This document shows, piece after piece, positions 10,081 to 17,882 of a stretch of DNA of 64,000 bases. The notes beneath the pieces were generated by a model that was not told where the DNA came from, made no database searches, and worked only from the letters and a program-made list of their open reading frames with translations. The stretch lies in contig NZ_JAJLJH010000002.1 in NCBI RefSeq assembly GCF_023231945.1, positions 620,001-684,000 on the forward strand. Reading direction: 5' to 3'. The stretch is from Scleromatobacter humisilvae. GTDB taxonomy: Bacteria > Pseudomonadota > Gammaproteobacteria > Burkholderiales > Burkholderiaceae_C. Made by a program: the position numbers and the translations under genes. How positions within the stretch are numbered: the first letter of the stretch is position 1; every line of letters begins with the position of its first letter.

Positions 10081-11616
10081 TCAGGCCGCGACCTTCGTGA
10101 CCGGTTCTGCCGGGCAGAACTGCGCGACGAACTGGTTGTGCGTGGGCATGAGCTTGACGCAATTGGCGATCACGCTCTCGACCTCCTCGATGTAGGTCTG
10201 GATCTCCGGCTCCGCGATGAGGTCGGTCAGCGGGTGATACGTGCGGGGGTGGACGCGCTGGCCGTGCATCACCTGCACCCAGCTCGGCTTGGCGAACAGC
10301 TCGTCTCCCATGCGCAGGACGCGGCCGCTGGCCCGGAACAGGTCCATGCGCTCCTGCAGCGAATCCGGCACCGTCATCTCGCGGCAATGGTTCCAGAACG
10401 GCGTGTCGTCGCGCTCGGTGGCCTTGAAGTGCAGGATGATGAAATCGCGGATCCACTCGTACTCCTGCTGGATGGTGCGGTTGTACTGGTCGCGGTCGGC
10501 CGCATCGAAGCCGGACGACGGAAAGTAGGTCAGCAGGTGCGCGATGCCCATCTGCACGAGGTGGATGCTGGTCGATTCCAGCGGTTCGAGGAAGCCCGAG
10601 GCCAGGCCGATCGAGACGACGTTGCGGTTCCAGGCCTGCTTGCGGCGCCCGGCCTTGAAGCGCAACGGACGCGGCTCGCCGAGCGGCTCGCCGTCGAGGC
10701 CGGCCAGCAGCAGGCGGATCGCCTCGTCGTCGCTCATGAAGCCGCTCGAATAGACATGCCCGTTGCCGATGCGGTGCTGCAGCGCGATGCGCCACTGCCA
10801 TCCCGCCGGGCGCGCCGTCGCCCGCGTGTAGGGCGTGAGCTCGGGCACCGGCTTGCAGGGGACGGCGACCGCGCGGTCGCAGGGCAGCCAGTGCGACCAG
10901 TCCTCGAAGCCGGTCTTGAGCGCGCCCTCGATCAGCAGCGCGCGGAAGCCCGAGCAGTCGATGAACAGGTCGCCCGCGATCTTGCGACCGGACTGCAAGG
11001 TGACGGACGCCACGTGGCCGTCGCCCTCGCGCAGCTCGACATCGGTGATCCGGCCCTCGACGCGCTCGACGCCGCGCGCCTCGGCATACCGCCTGAGGTA
11101 TCGCGCGTAGAGGCTGGCGTCGAAGTGGAACGCGTACGCGATCTGCGACAGCGGGGACTTCGGCATGTCCGCCCGCGGACGCATGAACTTGCCCTGCAGG
11201 CAGGCCGCGGTGTTGATCGCATAGTGCTCCAGGCGCTTCGCCTTGCCCGCCATGTATTGCTTGAGCCAGTACTGGTGGAAGTCGACCGTCCAGTTGTCCT
11301 GCCCGATCACGCCAAAGCCGTGGATGTAGCGATCGCCGATTCGGCCCCAGTCGACGAACTCGATGCCCAGCTTGAACGTGGCCTGGGTCTCGCGCATGAA
11401 CTCGTTCTCGTCGATCTCGAGCATGCGGTTGAACAGCGAGATCATCGGGATCGTCGATTCGCCCACGCCCACGGTGCCGATCTCGTCGGACTCGACCAGC
11501 GTGATGCGGTACCTGCCCTTGAGCACCTTGGAGAACGCCGCAGCCGTCATCCAGCCCGACGTCCCGCCGCCGACGATCACGATGTCGAGCGGATCTGCTT
11601 GGCTCACTTCACTCAT
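10081..11616 (-). CDS. Flavin-dependent tryptophan-halogenase-like protein
   Basis: A 511-aa FAD protein of the tryptophan 7-halogenase (PrnA-like) family. The N-terminal GGGTSGW is the FAD-binding GxGxxG region, GVGESTIP is the second flavin motif, and lysine 82 (ATFKLGIEF) aligns with the catalytic lysine of PrnA. The WxWxIP signature reads WQWRIA, so the proline is replaced by alanine. Members beside TonB receptors in sugar-use loci have no proven halogenase role that I know of; a different flavin chemistry is possible. It follows the TonB receptor after 114 bases that hold a strong stem-loop, and precedes a lipoprotein. Confidence 0.85.
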   Translation of the reverse strand: MSEVSQADPLDIVIVGGGTSGWMTAAAFSKVLKGRYRITLVESDEIGTVGVGESTIPMISLFNRMLEIDENEFMRETQATFKLGIEFVDWGRIGDRYIHGFGVIGQDNWTVDFHQYWLKQYMAGKAKRLEHYAINTAACLQGKFMRPRADMPKSPLSQIAYAFHFDASLYARYLRRYAEARGVERVEGRITDVELREGDGHVASVTLQSGRKIAGDLFIDCSGFRALLIEGALKTGFEDWSHWLPCDRAVAVPCKPVPELTPYTRATARPAGWQWRIALQHRIGNGHVYSSGFMSDDEAIRLLLAGLDGEPLGEPRPLRFKAGRRKQAWNRNVVSIGLASGFLEPLESTSIHLVQMGIAHLLTYFPSSGFDAADRDQYNRTIQQEYEWIRDFIILHFKATERDDTPFWNHCREMTVPDSLQERMDLFRASGRVLRMGDELFAKPSWVQVMHGQRVHPRTYHPLTDLIAEPEIQTYIEEVESVIANCVKLMPTHNQFVAQFCPAEPVTKVAA

Positions 11617-11640
11617 CGAAAGCCTCTCATGAAACGAAGA

Positions 11641-11671
11641 AACCCTTGCGTGACGTCGTCGCGCAAGGGTT
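11641..11671 (-). terminator. Stem-loop between TonB receptor and halogenase
   Basis: A perfect 10-bp inverted repeat (AACCCTTGCG and CGCAAGGGTT) with an 11-base loop, lying after the TonB receptor stop and 25 bases before the halogenase start on the minus strand. The following T-rich stretch (TTTCTTCGTTTC) is interrupted, so it may act as a partial terminator or an RNA-stability element that lowers halogenase expression relative to the receptor. Confidence 0.6.
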
Positions 11672-11730
11672 CGGGTCGGACGTCGTTCAGGCGTCGACTT
11701 TACGCCAGCGCCGGACGTCCGTAAGCGGCC

Positions 11731-14643
11731 TCAGAGCTTGTAGGACACGCGCAGGTCGATCGACGCGCCGGTCTCGTTCTGCTGGTTGACCGTGTGGTCG
11801 GCCTTGTACTCCGTGTACTTGGGCTTGTTGAGGTTGTTGCCCTCGACACGGAAGCCCAGGCCCTTGAGCCAGCCCGACTGGAACTCGTAGCCCATCTGCG
11901 CGGAGATCCACTTCTGCGACGCGATGTTGATCAGCGTCGGATAGCCGCCGACCGTGGTGTTGGCCACAGGACCGATGTACGCGGAACGGTAGGTGTCCGA
12001 GACGAAGGCGCTGAAGCCCCACTTCTCGAAGTACAGCTCGATCTTCTCGTTGATGTGCGACAGGCCGGGCAGGCCGATGGTGCCGCCGGTGCCGGGGATG
12101 GTCTGGGTGGGATTCAGGCCGATGACGTTGGGCTGGCGGATCGAGCTCGTCGTGTTCGAATAGCTCAGCGAGGTACCGAAGCCGTCGGCATAGCGCGTCA
12201 GCAGGTTGAACGGCAGCGATGCCGACAACTCGATGCCCTTGACGTTGCCGCCGTGGCCGTTGACGGCCTCCGTGTACGGACCGATCCAGCCGTTCTTGAA
12301 GCCGACGGGAATCGACGTCTGGCCGACGGCGGCAGCCGCACTCTGCAAGTCGACGATCGCCGACTGCTGCGTGATGTAGGTGTCGAGCTTCTTGAAGAAG
12401 ACGGCGCCCGCGAAGTACGCACGATTGGCGAAGTACTTCTCGTACGACAGGTCGAGCGCCTTGGCCTTGAAGGGCTTGAGGTACGGGTTGCCCGAGGAGG
12501 ACGTCTCGATGTTGTTCGTCGTGTCGCCGCCGACGGCATACGAGTTGCGCAGGTCCGTCATGTCCGGCCGCGCGATCTGCTCGCTGGCGCCGAAGCGCAG
12601 CGTGTTGCCGTTGCCCAGGTCGCCGACGAGGTTCAGCGAAGGCAGGTAGTCGGTGTAGCGCGTGCCTGCGGTCGAGAGCCCGGCGGCCGGGTTGGTCAGG
12701 GTGACGTCGGGCCCGGCGTTCGCGCGGAAGCCCTGCGAGTGCTGGTTGGTGTAGACAACCTGGAGGCCGACGTTCCCGCGCACCGGGATCTGGCCGACCT
12801 GGCTGTCGATGTCGAGCTTGCCGTAGCCGGTGGTCACGTTCTCGGTGACGTTCCAGCTCTTGGACAGGATGTCGTTGTTGAACTTCTGCTGCAGGCGGGC
12901 GCCGGGCCAGAGATCGGCCGTCGGATTGAAGCTGAGCAGATCCAGGCCGGTGCCGCCCACGTTGGGGACGACATAGGAGCCCGACGGGAACGGGATGGTG
13001 CCGGTGCCGTCGGGCGTGTCGGCGACGATCAGCGCCTCGACCGCGGTGCGATTCTTCGAGCGCTCGCTCCAGTTGGCGCCGAACTGCAGGTCGCTGAACC
13101 AGGAGTTGCCGGCCAGGTCGTGCGTGAAGTCCAGGCGCACGGCGGAGAGCTTGTCGATGGTCGTCGGGCCCTTGTCGTAGCCGTCCTGCGGAACGCCCGT
13201 GATGCCGCTCCAGCCGCTCTGGTCGCGGATGACGATGGTGCCGGGAGACGTGTAGCTGGTGGGCGCGAGCACGCTGAGGTGCGGCACCACGCCACCGACC
13301 GGCAGCGTGAAGCTGACGTCGTCGGCCTGCGTGATGCCGGCGTACGCCTCGATGTCGCGCTCGATGCGGCGGGCCTTGTTCTGGTTGACGTCCAGGCTCG
13401 CGCGCCAGGTGTCGTTGATCTTCAGGTCGCTGCGCCAGCCGAGCGACTGCAGCGTGTCGTCGTCGAACACGTTCTCGGTGTAGTCGATCAGGCCGCCGGG
13501 GTTGGCGCCGAGGTGATAGGTGCCCGAGGTGATCTGCTTCGTCGCCGAATCGACCGTCGCGTCGTAGACGTCGCCGGGCAGCGGCGCCTTGATCGTCGTG
13601 TGGTGCGTGTCGGTGTTGATCTGCGCGTGGTAGATGTCGAGCTCGGTCTTGAAGCGGTCGTTCGGCCTGAACTCGAGGATCGCGGCCGTGCCGGTGCGCT
13701 TGTCGGTGTACTTCTCCGAGTCGAAGCCCATGCCGCCGCCGAACGGCAGGTTGGTGCCGGTCTGGCACGTCGGGGCAACGCAAGTGGACGACTCGTCGCC
13801 CGCGGCGTGTGCGTTGATGTTCGTGCTGGCCCAGCTCGTCACGCCCAGTTGCGTGCTGCTGCCGTCCGAGCGCACGAACCCGATCGCCAGGCCGATCTTG
13901 CGGTCTGCGAACTGGTCGATGTAGGTGATGCTCTCGCGGTTGTTGTCGCCGTGGGGCTTGAGGCCGATGCTCGGGTGTCCCTTCTGCCCCGAGACCGCGA
14001 TGACGCGGTCGGGGAATGCAAGCGGGTCGACCAGCTTGTTGTCGATGGTGCCCGCCAGGCCGGCCGTGACCACGCTGGCATCGCTGGTCTTGTAGACCGT
14101 CGCGCCGGCGAGCAGTTCGGCGGGATAGACGCTCAGGTCCACCGTGCGGCTGTCGCCGGTGGAGGTCTGCTCGCGGCCGTTCAGCAGGTAGCCATTGAAA
14201 TCGGCGCTGAGGCCGCGGATGTTGACGTTGGTGGCGACGCCGTTGCGGTCGCGCTGCGCGGTGACACCGGGCAAGTGCGCCAGCGATTCGGCCACGGTCG
14301 TGTCGGGCAGCTTGCCGATGTCCTCGGCCGAGATCGCTTCCACGATCTGGTCGGAGTTCTTCTTGACCGAGATGGCCGCCTCGATGCCGCGGCGGATGCC
14401 GGTGACGACGACCTGCTGCTCGCCCGGGGGCGCCTTGCCGCCGACCATCGGCGTTACGGCCCCCGGCTCGGAAGCCGGTGCCGTCGCGGACGCCGCAGGA
14501 GCCGGAGATGGCGCGGCTTGCGCGTATGCCGCTCCGGTGGCCGCCAGCGCCCAGAAGGCGCCCGCCGTGGCTTGACCTGCGAATGCCATGGTCGGCTTGA
14601 GCTTGAAAGCAGCAGCCGAACGCTTGCCCGTTGAGTTTTTCAC
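11731..14643 (-). CDS. TonB-dependent outer-membrane receptor (maltodextrin-type locus)
   Basis: A 970-aa TonB-dependent receptor of the Xanthomonas/Caulobacter type, presumably importing maltodextrins given its neighbours. Order: long signal peptide ending TGAAYAQA, a proline/alanine-rich stretch, a TonB-box-like segment (QQVVVTGIRRGIEAAI), plug domain (PGVTAQRDRNGVATNVNIRG in the first 200 residues), then a 22-strand-type barrel ending with the aromatic-rich C-terminus DLRVSYKL. I chose the GTG at 14643 because AGGAGA (14651-14656) lies 7 bases upstream; an ATG 24 codons earlier lacks a ribosome site. It is divergent from the glucokinase-RpiR gene. Confidence 0.92.
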   Translation of the reverse strand: MKNSTGKRSAAAFKLKPTMAFAGQATAGAFWALAATGAAYAQAAPSPAPAASATAPASEPGAVTPMVGGKAPPGEQQVVVTGIRRGIEAAISVKKNSDQIVEAISAEDIGKLPDTTVAESLAHLPGVTAQRDRNGVATNVNIRGLSADFNGYLLNGREQTSTGDSRTVDLSVYPAELLAGATVYKTSDASVVTAGLAGTIDNKLVDPLAFPDRVIAVSGQKGHPSIGLKPHGDNNRESITYIDQFADRKIGLAIGFVRSDGSSTQLGVTSWASTNINAHAAGDESSTCVAPTCQTGTNLPFGGGMGFDSEKYTDKRTGTAAILEFRPNDRFKTELDIYHAQINTDTHHTTIKAPLPGDVYDATVDSATKQITSGTYHLGANPGGLIDYTENVFDDDTLQSLGWRSDLKINDTWRASLDVNQNKARRIERDIEAYAGITQADDVSFTLPVGGVVPHLSVLAPTSYTSPGTIVIRDQSGWSGITGVPQDGYDKGPTTIDKLSAVRLDFTHDLAGNSWFSDLQFGANWSERSKNRTAVEALIVADTPDGTGTIPFPSGSYVVPNVGGTGLDLLSFNPTADLWPGARLQQKFNNDILSKSWNVTENVTTGYGKLDIDSQVGQIPVRGNVGLQVVYTNQHSQGFRANAGPDVTLTNPAAGLSTAGTRYTDYLPSLNLVGDLGNGNTLRFGASEQIARPDMTDLRNSYAVGGDTTNNIETSSSGNPYLKPFKAKALDLSYEKYFANRAYFAGAVFFKKLDTYITQQSAIVDLQSAAAAVGQTSIPVGFKNGWIGPYTEAVNGHGGNVKGIELSASLPFNLLTRYADGFGTSLSYSNTTSSIRQPNVIGLNPTQTIPGTGGTIGLPGLSHINEKIELYFEKWGFSAFVSDTYRSAYIGPVANTTVGGYPTLINIASQKWISAQMGYEFQSGWLKGLGFRVEGNNLNKPKYTEYKADHTVNQQNETGASIDLRVSYKL

Positions 14644-15044
14644 CAGCTTGTCTCCTAAGTTCTGCGGACGGTCGCCAGGTGCGCCATCCGGTCGATACGA
14701 AGTGTTTGTAGTCAAACGACCCCCCTTCGCTGAAGGCCAAAAATCGGATGTATTAAAACTAGATCATCTGATTCTCGACAGAAGTTTACTGATCTTTTAC
14801 GCGTTTGCAAGGGTGATTCGCCTGCTAAACGCGCCATTTCGGCGCCCGCGACACGGGTAGAAACACGGGGGTCGCACCGCATTGATGCATAGTCCTGCTG
14901 GTTCCCCCCAGGACGCAGATGTAGCTCAATTACTTATCGTGCTGGAGTTTTGTAGCCAACCGACATGGGCAGCGGCCTCGCATCTCGAATGGAACCGCTT
15001 CCGTTCGCCGCGAAAACCGCCCGCGCAGGCCCGACAATCAGCGC
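14644..15044. other. Divergent intergenic region, TonB receptor / glucokinase
   Basis: About 400 bases without a credible gene between the minus-strand TonB receptor and the plus-strand glk-RpiR fusion. It is noticeably more AT-rich than its surroundings around 14735-14810. It contains a small palindrome (GTTTG-TAGT-CAAAC, 14704-14717) in the receptor leader and an inverted repeat AGATCA/TGATCT (14761-14766, 14790-14795), either of which could be an operator. No known operator consensus was recognised. Confidence 0.5.
14783..14810 (-). promoter_or_regulatory. Candidate sigma70-type promoter of the TonB receptor
   Basis: Read on the minus strand: a -35-like TTGCAA (14810-14805) and a -10-like TAAACT (14788-14783), 16 bases apart, about 140 bases upstream of the chosen start and overlapping the AGATCA/TGATCT inverted repeat. 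This is pattern-matching only. Confidence 0.3.
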
Positions 15045-16931
15045 ATGAACGCGGAAAGCACCCAAGACGTGAAAGACAGCCCCTGGTCACCGGCCTCCGC
15101 CTCGGAGCCGCGACTGCTCGCCGACATCGGCGCCACCTACGCGCGCTTCTGCGTCGAGGACTCGCCGGGCCACTTCAACCACGTGGTCGTGTTCCCGTGC
15201 GCCGACTTCGCCGGTTTCGCCGATGTCGTCCAGGCCTACCTGCGCGGCCTCGAGGGGCCGCCGCCGCGCCACGCGGCCATCGCCATCGCCAATCCGATCA
15301 ACGGCGACGCGGTGCAGATGACCAACCGCGACTGGGCGTTCTCGATCGAACGCGTGCGCCAGCAGCTCGGACTGGCCACGCTGCTGGTGGTCAACAACTT
15401 CACCGCGCTGGCGATGGCGCTGCCCGGCCTGCAGCCGGGCCAGCGCGTGCAGGTCGGCGGCGGCGAGGCGCAACCCGACGGCGCGATCGCGCTGCTCGGC
15501 CCGGGCACGGGCATGGGCGTGTCGGGCCTCATCCCGGCCGAGGATCGCTGGTCGACGCTCGCCACCGAAGGCGGCCACGTCAGCTTCGCCCCCAACGACG
15601 AGCGCGAGCTGAAGGTGCTGCAGCACGCGTGGAAGCACCTGCCGCACGTGTCGGCCGAGCGGCTGATCTCGGGCCCCGGCATCGAGCTGATCCACGAGGC
15701 GCTCACCGCCGGCACCGCGCAGGGCGGCCAGCGCCTGACCACCGCCGAGATCGTGCGGCGCGCGGTCGCCAGGACCGACCCGGCCAGCGTCGACGCCATC
15801 GACTGCTTCTGCGGCATGCTGGGCAGCTTCGCGTCCAACCTCGCGCTGACGCTGGGCGCCACCGGCGGCGTCTACATCGGCGGCGGCATCGTGCCGCGCC
15901 TGGGCGAGCTGTTCGAGCGCTCGCAGTTCCGCGCCCGCTTCGAGGCCAAGGGCCGCTTCTCGTCCTGGCTCGCGCGCATCCCCACGTATGTATTGACGGC
16001 CGACAACCCGGCCTTCCGCGGCCTGTCGCTTCTGCTGGCCGAGCACGTGCCCGACCCGAGCTCGCACAGCCCGCTGCTCGATCGCGTGCGCCAGTCGCGC
16101 GACTCGCTGACGCCGGCCGAGCGGCGCGTCGCCGATGTCGTGCTGGGCAACCCGCGCTCGCTGCTGAACGACGCCATCGCCATCATCGCGGCCCAGGCCG
16201 AGGTCAGCCAGCCCACCGTGATCCGCTTCTGCCGCTCGCTCGGCTTCGAGGGCCTGGCCGACTTCAAGCTCAAGCTCGCCTCCGGCCTGACCGGCACGAT
16301 CCCGGTGCTGCGCAGCCAGGTGCGGCGCGGCGAGCCGACGGCCGACCTGAGCGCCAAGGTGCTGGACAACACGATCTCGGCGATCGTGCACTTCCGCGAG
16401 TCGCTGAACTCCGCGGCCATCGACCGCGCGATCACCCTGCTGCGCGGTGCACGCCGCGTCGAGATCTTCGCCTGCGGCAACTCCGCCGTCGTCGCGCTGG
16501 ACGCCCAGCACAAGCTGCTGCGCTTCCGCATCCCGGCGATCTCGCAGACCGACACGTCGCTGCAAGGCCTGGCGGCCGAGATGCTGGCGCCGGGCGACGT
16601 GGCCGTCTTCATCTCGAGCTCGGGCCAGACCGCCGAACTCGTGCGCGCTGCCGGCATCGCGATCGAGCGCGGCGCCAGCGTGATCGCGATCACCGCCAGC
16701 CAGTCCCGCCTCGCGCGCCTGGCCACGGTGTGCATCGGCCTGGACCATGCCGAGGACAGCTCGACGTTCCTGTCGATGGTCGCGCGCATCCTGCAGCTGC
16801 TGGTGATCGACATCATGTCGACCGGCCTGGCGGTGCAGCGCGAGCAGAACCCGACGCGCGCGGACGCGGGCATCGACACGCAGAACCGCAACGCGCCCGC
16901 GCCGGGCGTGCGGATCTCGCACCTGAACTGA
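15045..16931 (+). CDS. glk: Bifunctional glucokinase / RpiR-family transcriptional regulator
   Basis: A natural fusion of 628 aa. Residues about 20-335 are a bacterial glucokinase (LLADIGATYARF for phosphate binding, GPGTGMGVSGL, and the EGGH motif in TEGGHVSF), phosphorylating glucose released from maltodextrins to glucose-6-phosphate. Residues about 345-420 are an RpiR-type helix-turn-helix (VSQPTVIRFCRSLGFEG), and about 465-590 a SIS sugar-phosphate-binding domain (ACGNSAVVALDAQHK, SSSGQTAEL). The enzyme and a HexR-like sensor of sugar phosphates are thus in one chain, a layout known from Burkholderia relatives. Divergent from the TonB receptor, so it may also regulate it. Confidence 0.93.
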   Translation: MNAESTQDVKDSPWSPASASEPRLLADIGATYARFCVEDSPGHFNHVVVFPCADFAGFADVVQAYLRGLEGPPPRHAAIAIANPINGDAVQMTNRDWAFSIERVRQQLGLATLLVVNNFTALAMALPGLQPGQRVQVGGGEAQPDGAIALLGPGTGMGVSGLIPAEDRWSTLATEGGHVSFAPNDERELKVLQHAWKHLPHVSAERLISGPGIELIHEALTAGTAQGGQRLTTAEIVRRAVARTDPASVDAIDCFCGMLGSFASNLALTLGATGGVYIGGGIVPRLGELFERSQFRARFEAKGRFSSWLARIPTYVLTADNPAFRGLSLLLAEHVPDPSSHSPLLDRVRQSRDSLTPAERRVADVVLGNPRSLLNDAIAIIAAQAEVSQPTVIRFCRSLGFEGLADFKLKLASGLTGTIPVLRSQVRRGEPTADLSAKVLDNTISAIVHFRESLNSAAIDRAITLLRGARRVEIFACGNSAVVALDAQHKLLRFRIPAISQTDTSLQGLAAEMLAPGDVAVFISSSGQTAELVRAAGIAIERGASVIAITASQSRLARLATVCIGLDHAEDSSTFLSMVARILQLLVIDIMSTGLAVQREQNPTRADAGIDTQNRNAPAPGVRISHLN

Positions 16932-16935
16932 GGCG

Positions 16936-17880
16936 TCAGACGCGCTGCAGGTGCATCGTCAGACCGACGATGGCCTCGCCGTGCCCCTCGCGCAGCGGCG
17001 CGCGCTCGCAGCGCGTCACGCGCAGCCCGCGCGCGCTCGCGAGTTCCCGCAGCCAGGCCTCGGAATGCGCGTAGCGCAGCGTCGGCAGCAGGTCGTAGCC
17101 CGCCTCGGCGTGGCCTTCCTCCACCGTGAACGCGAACATGCCGCCCGGCGCGAGCGCGCGCGCGACACCATCGAACATCGGGGCCAGGTCGCCGAGGTAG
17201 ATGAACACGTCGCAGGCGACGACCAGGTCGTGCCGCTGCGGGGTCGCCCGCAGCCACGCCACGGCCTCGGCGACGTGCAGCTCGTCGTAGAGCCGCGTCG
17301 CGGCCGCGCGCTCGATCATGCGGGGCGACAGGTCGACGCCCACCAGCCGCGCCGTCGACGGCCGCAGCAGCGGCGCCGCGAGCCCGCTGCCGCAGCCGAG
17401 ATCCAGCGCCGAGGCGAACGGCGCGGGATGCAGCGTCGCGAGCGGCGCGCAGACCTGCTCGTGGCCGCGGTAGCGCAGCGTGTCGACGAGCTCCTGTTCG
17501 AAGCGATCGGCGTACTCGTCGAACAGCCCGCGCACGAACGCCGGCGGCGCGGCCTCGGGCAAGGCGCCCAGGCCCAGCGCACCCAGGAAATACAGGTGGG
17601 TCGCGACGTCCTCGCCGCAGCCGATCGCATTGTTGAAGCAGACGCTGGCGTCGGCGAGCCGCCCGGCCTGGCGCAGCAGGTGGCCACGCAGCGTCCACGC
17701 GGGGCCCAGCTGCGGGTTCAGCGCGAGCGCGCGTTCGTAGGCCTCCAGCGCCTCGAGCGGCCGGCCCAGGTGCTGCAGCGTCTGGCCGATCGCCAGCGGG
17801 ACGCGCGCATCGCGCGGGTGCGCGCGCGCGTCACGCTCGAGCGCGGCGAGCGCACGGGCGTGATCGGCGGCGCTCGCCAC
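16936..17880 (-). CDS. TPR-containing SAM-dependent methyltransferase
   Basis: A 314-aa protein with N-terminal TPR-like helices (ALEAYERALALNPQLGPAW, about residues 10-100) and a C-terminal class I methyltransferase domain with the SAM-binding motif ALDLGCGSGL (near residue 170) and VVACDVFIYLGDL. Substrate unknown. The start is uncertain: a GTG at 17880 lies 3 bases after the stop codon of the upstream decarboxylase, implying coupled translation; the frame is open far upstream only as a shadow of that gene. It converges with the glucokinase fusion, 4 bases apart. Confidence 0.8.
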   Translation of the reverse strand: MASAADHARALAALERDARAHPRDARVPLAIGQTLQHLGRPLEALEAYERALALNPQLGPAWTLRGHLLRQAGRLADASVCFNNAIGCGEDVATHLYFLGALGLGALPEAAPPAFVRGLFDEYADRFEQELVDTLRYRGHEQVCAPLATLHPAPFASALDLGCGSGLAAPLLRPSTARLVGVDLSPRMIERAAATRLYDELHVAEAVAWLRATPQRHDLVVACDVFIYLGDLAPMFDGVARALAPGGMFAFTVEEGHAEAGYDLLPTLRYAHSEAWLRELASARGLRVTRCERAPLREGHGEAIVGLTMHLQRV

Positions 17881-17882
17881 GA

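Noticed and set aside
11794-14634. Very long plus-strand ORF (946 codons) opposite the TonB receptor; similar shadows at 36003-38822 (+), 3310-5733 (-) and 1562-3313 (-)
   Set aside because: GC-rich third positions keep antisense frames open. The translations are Arg/Ala/Val-rich, with no domain, and the opposite strand holds an unmistakable gene.
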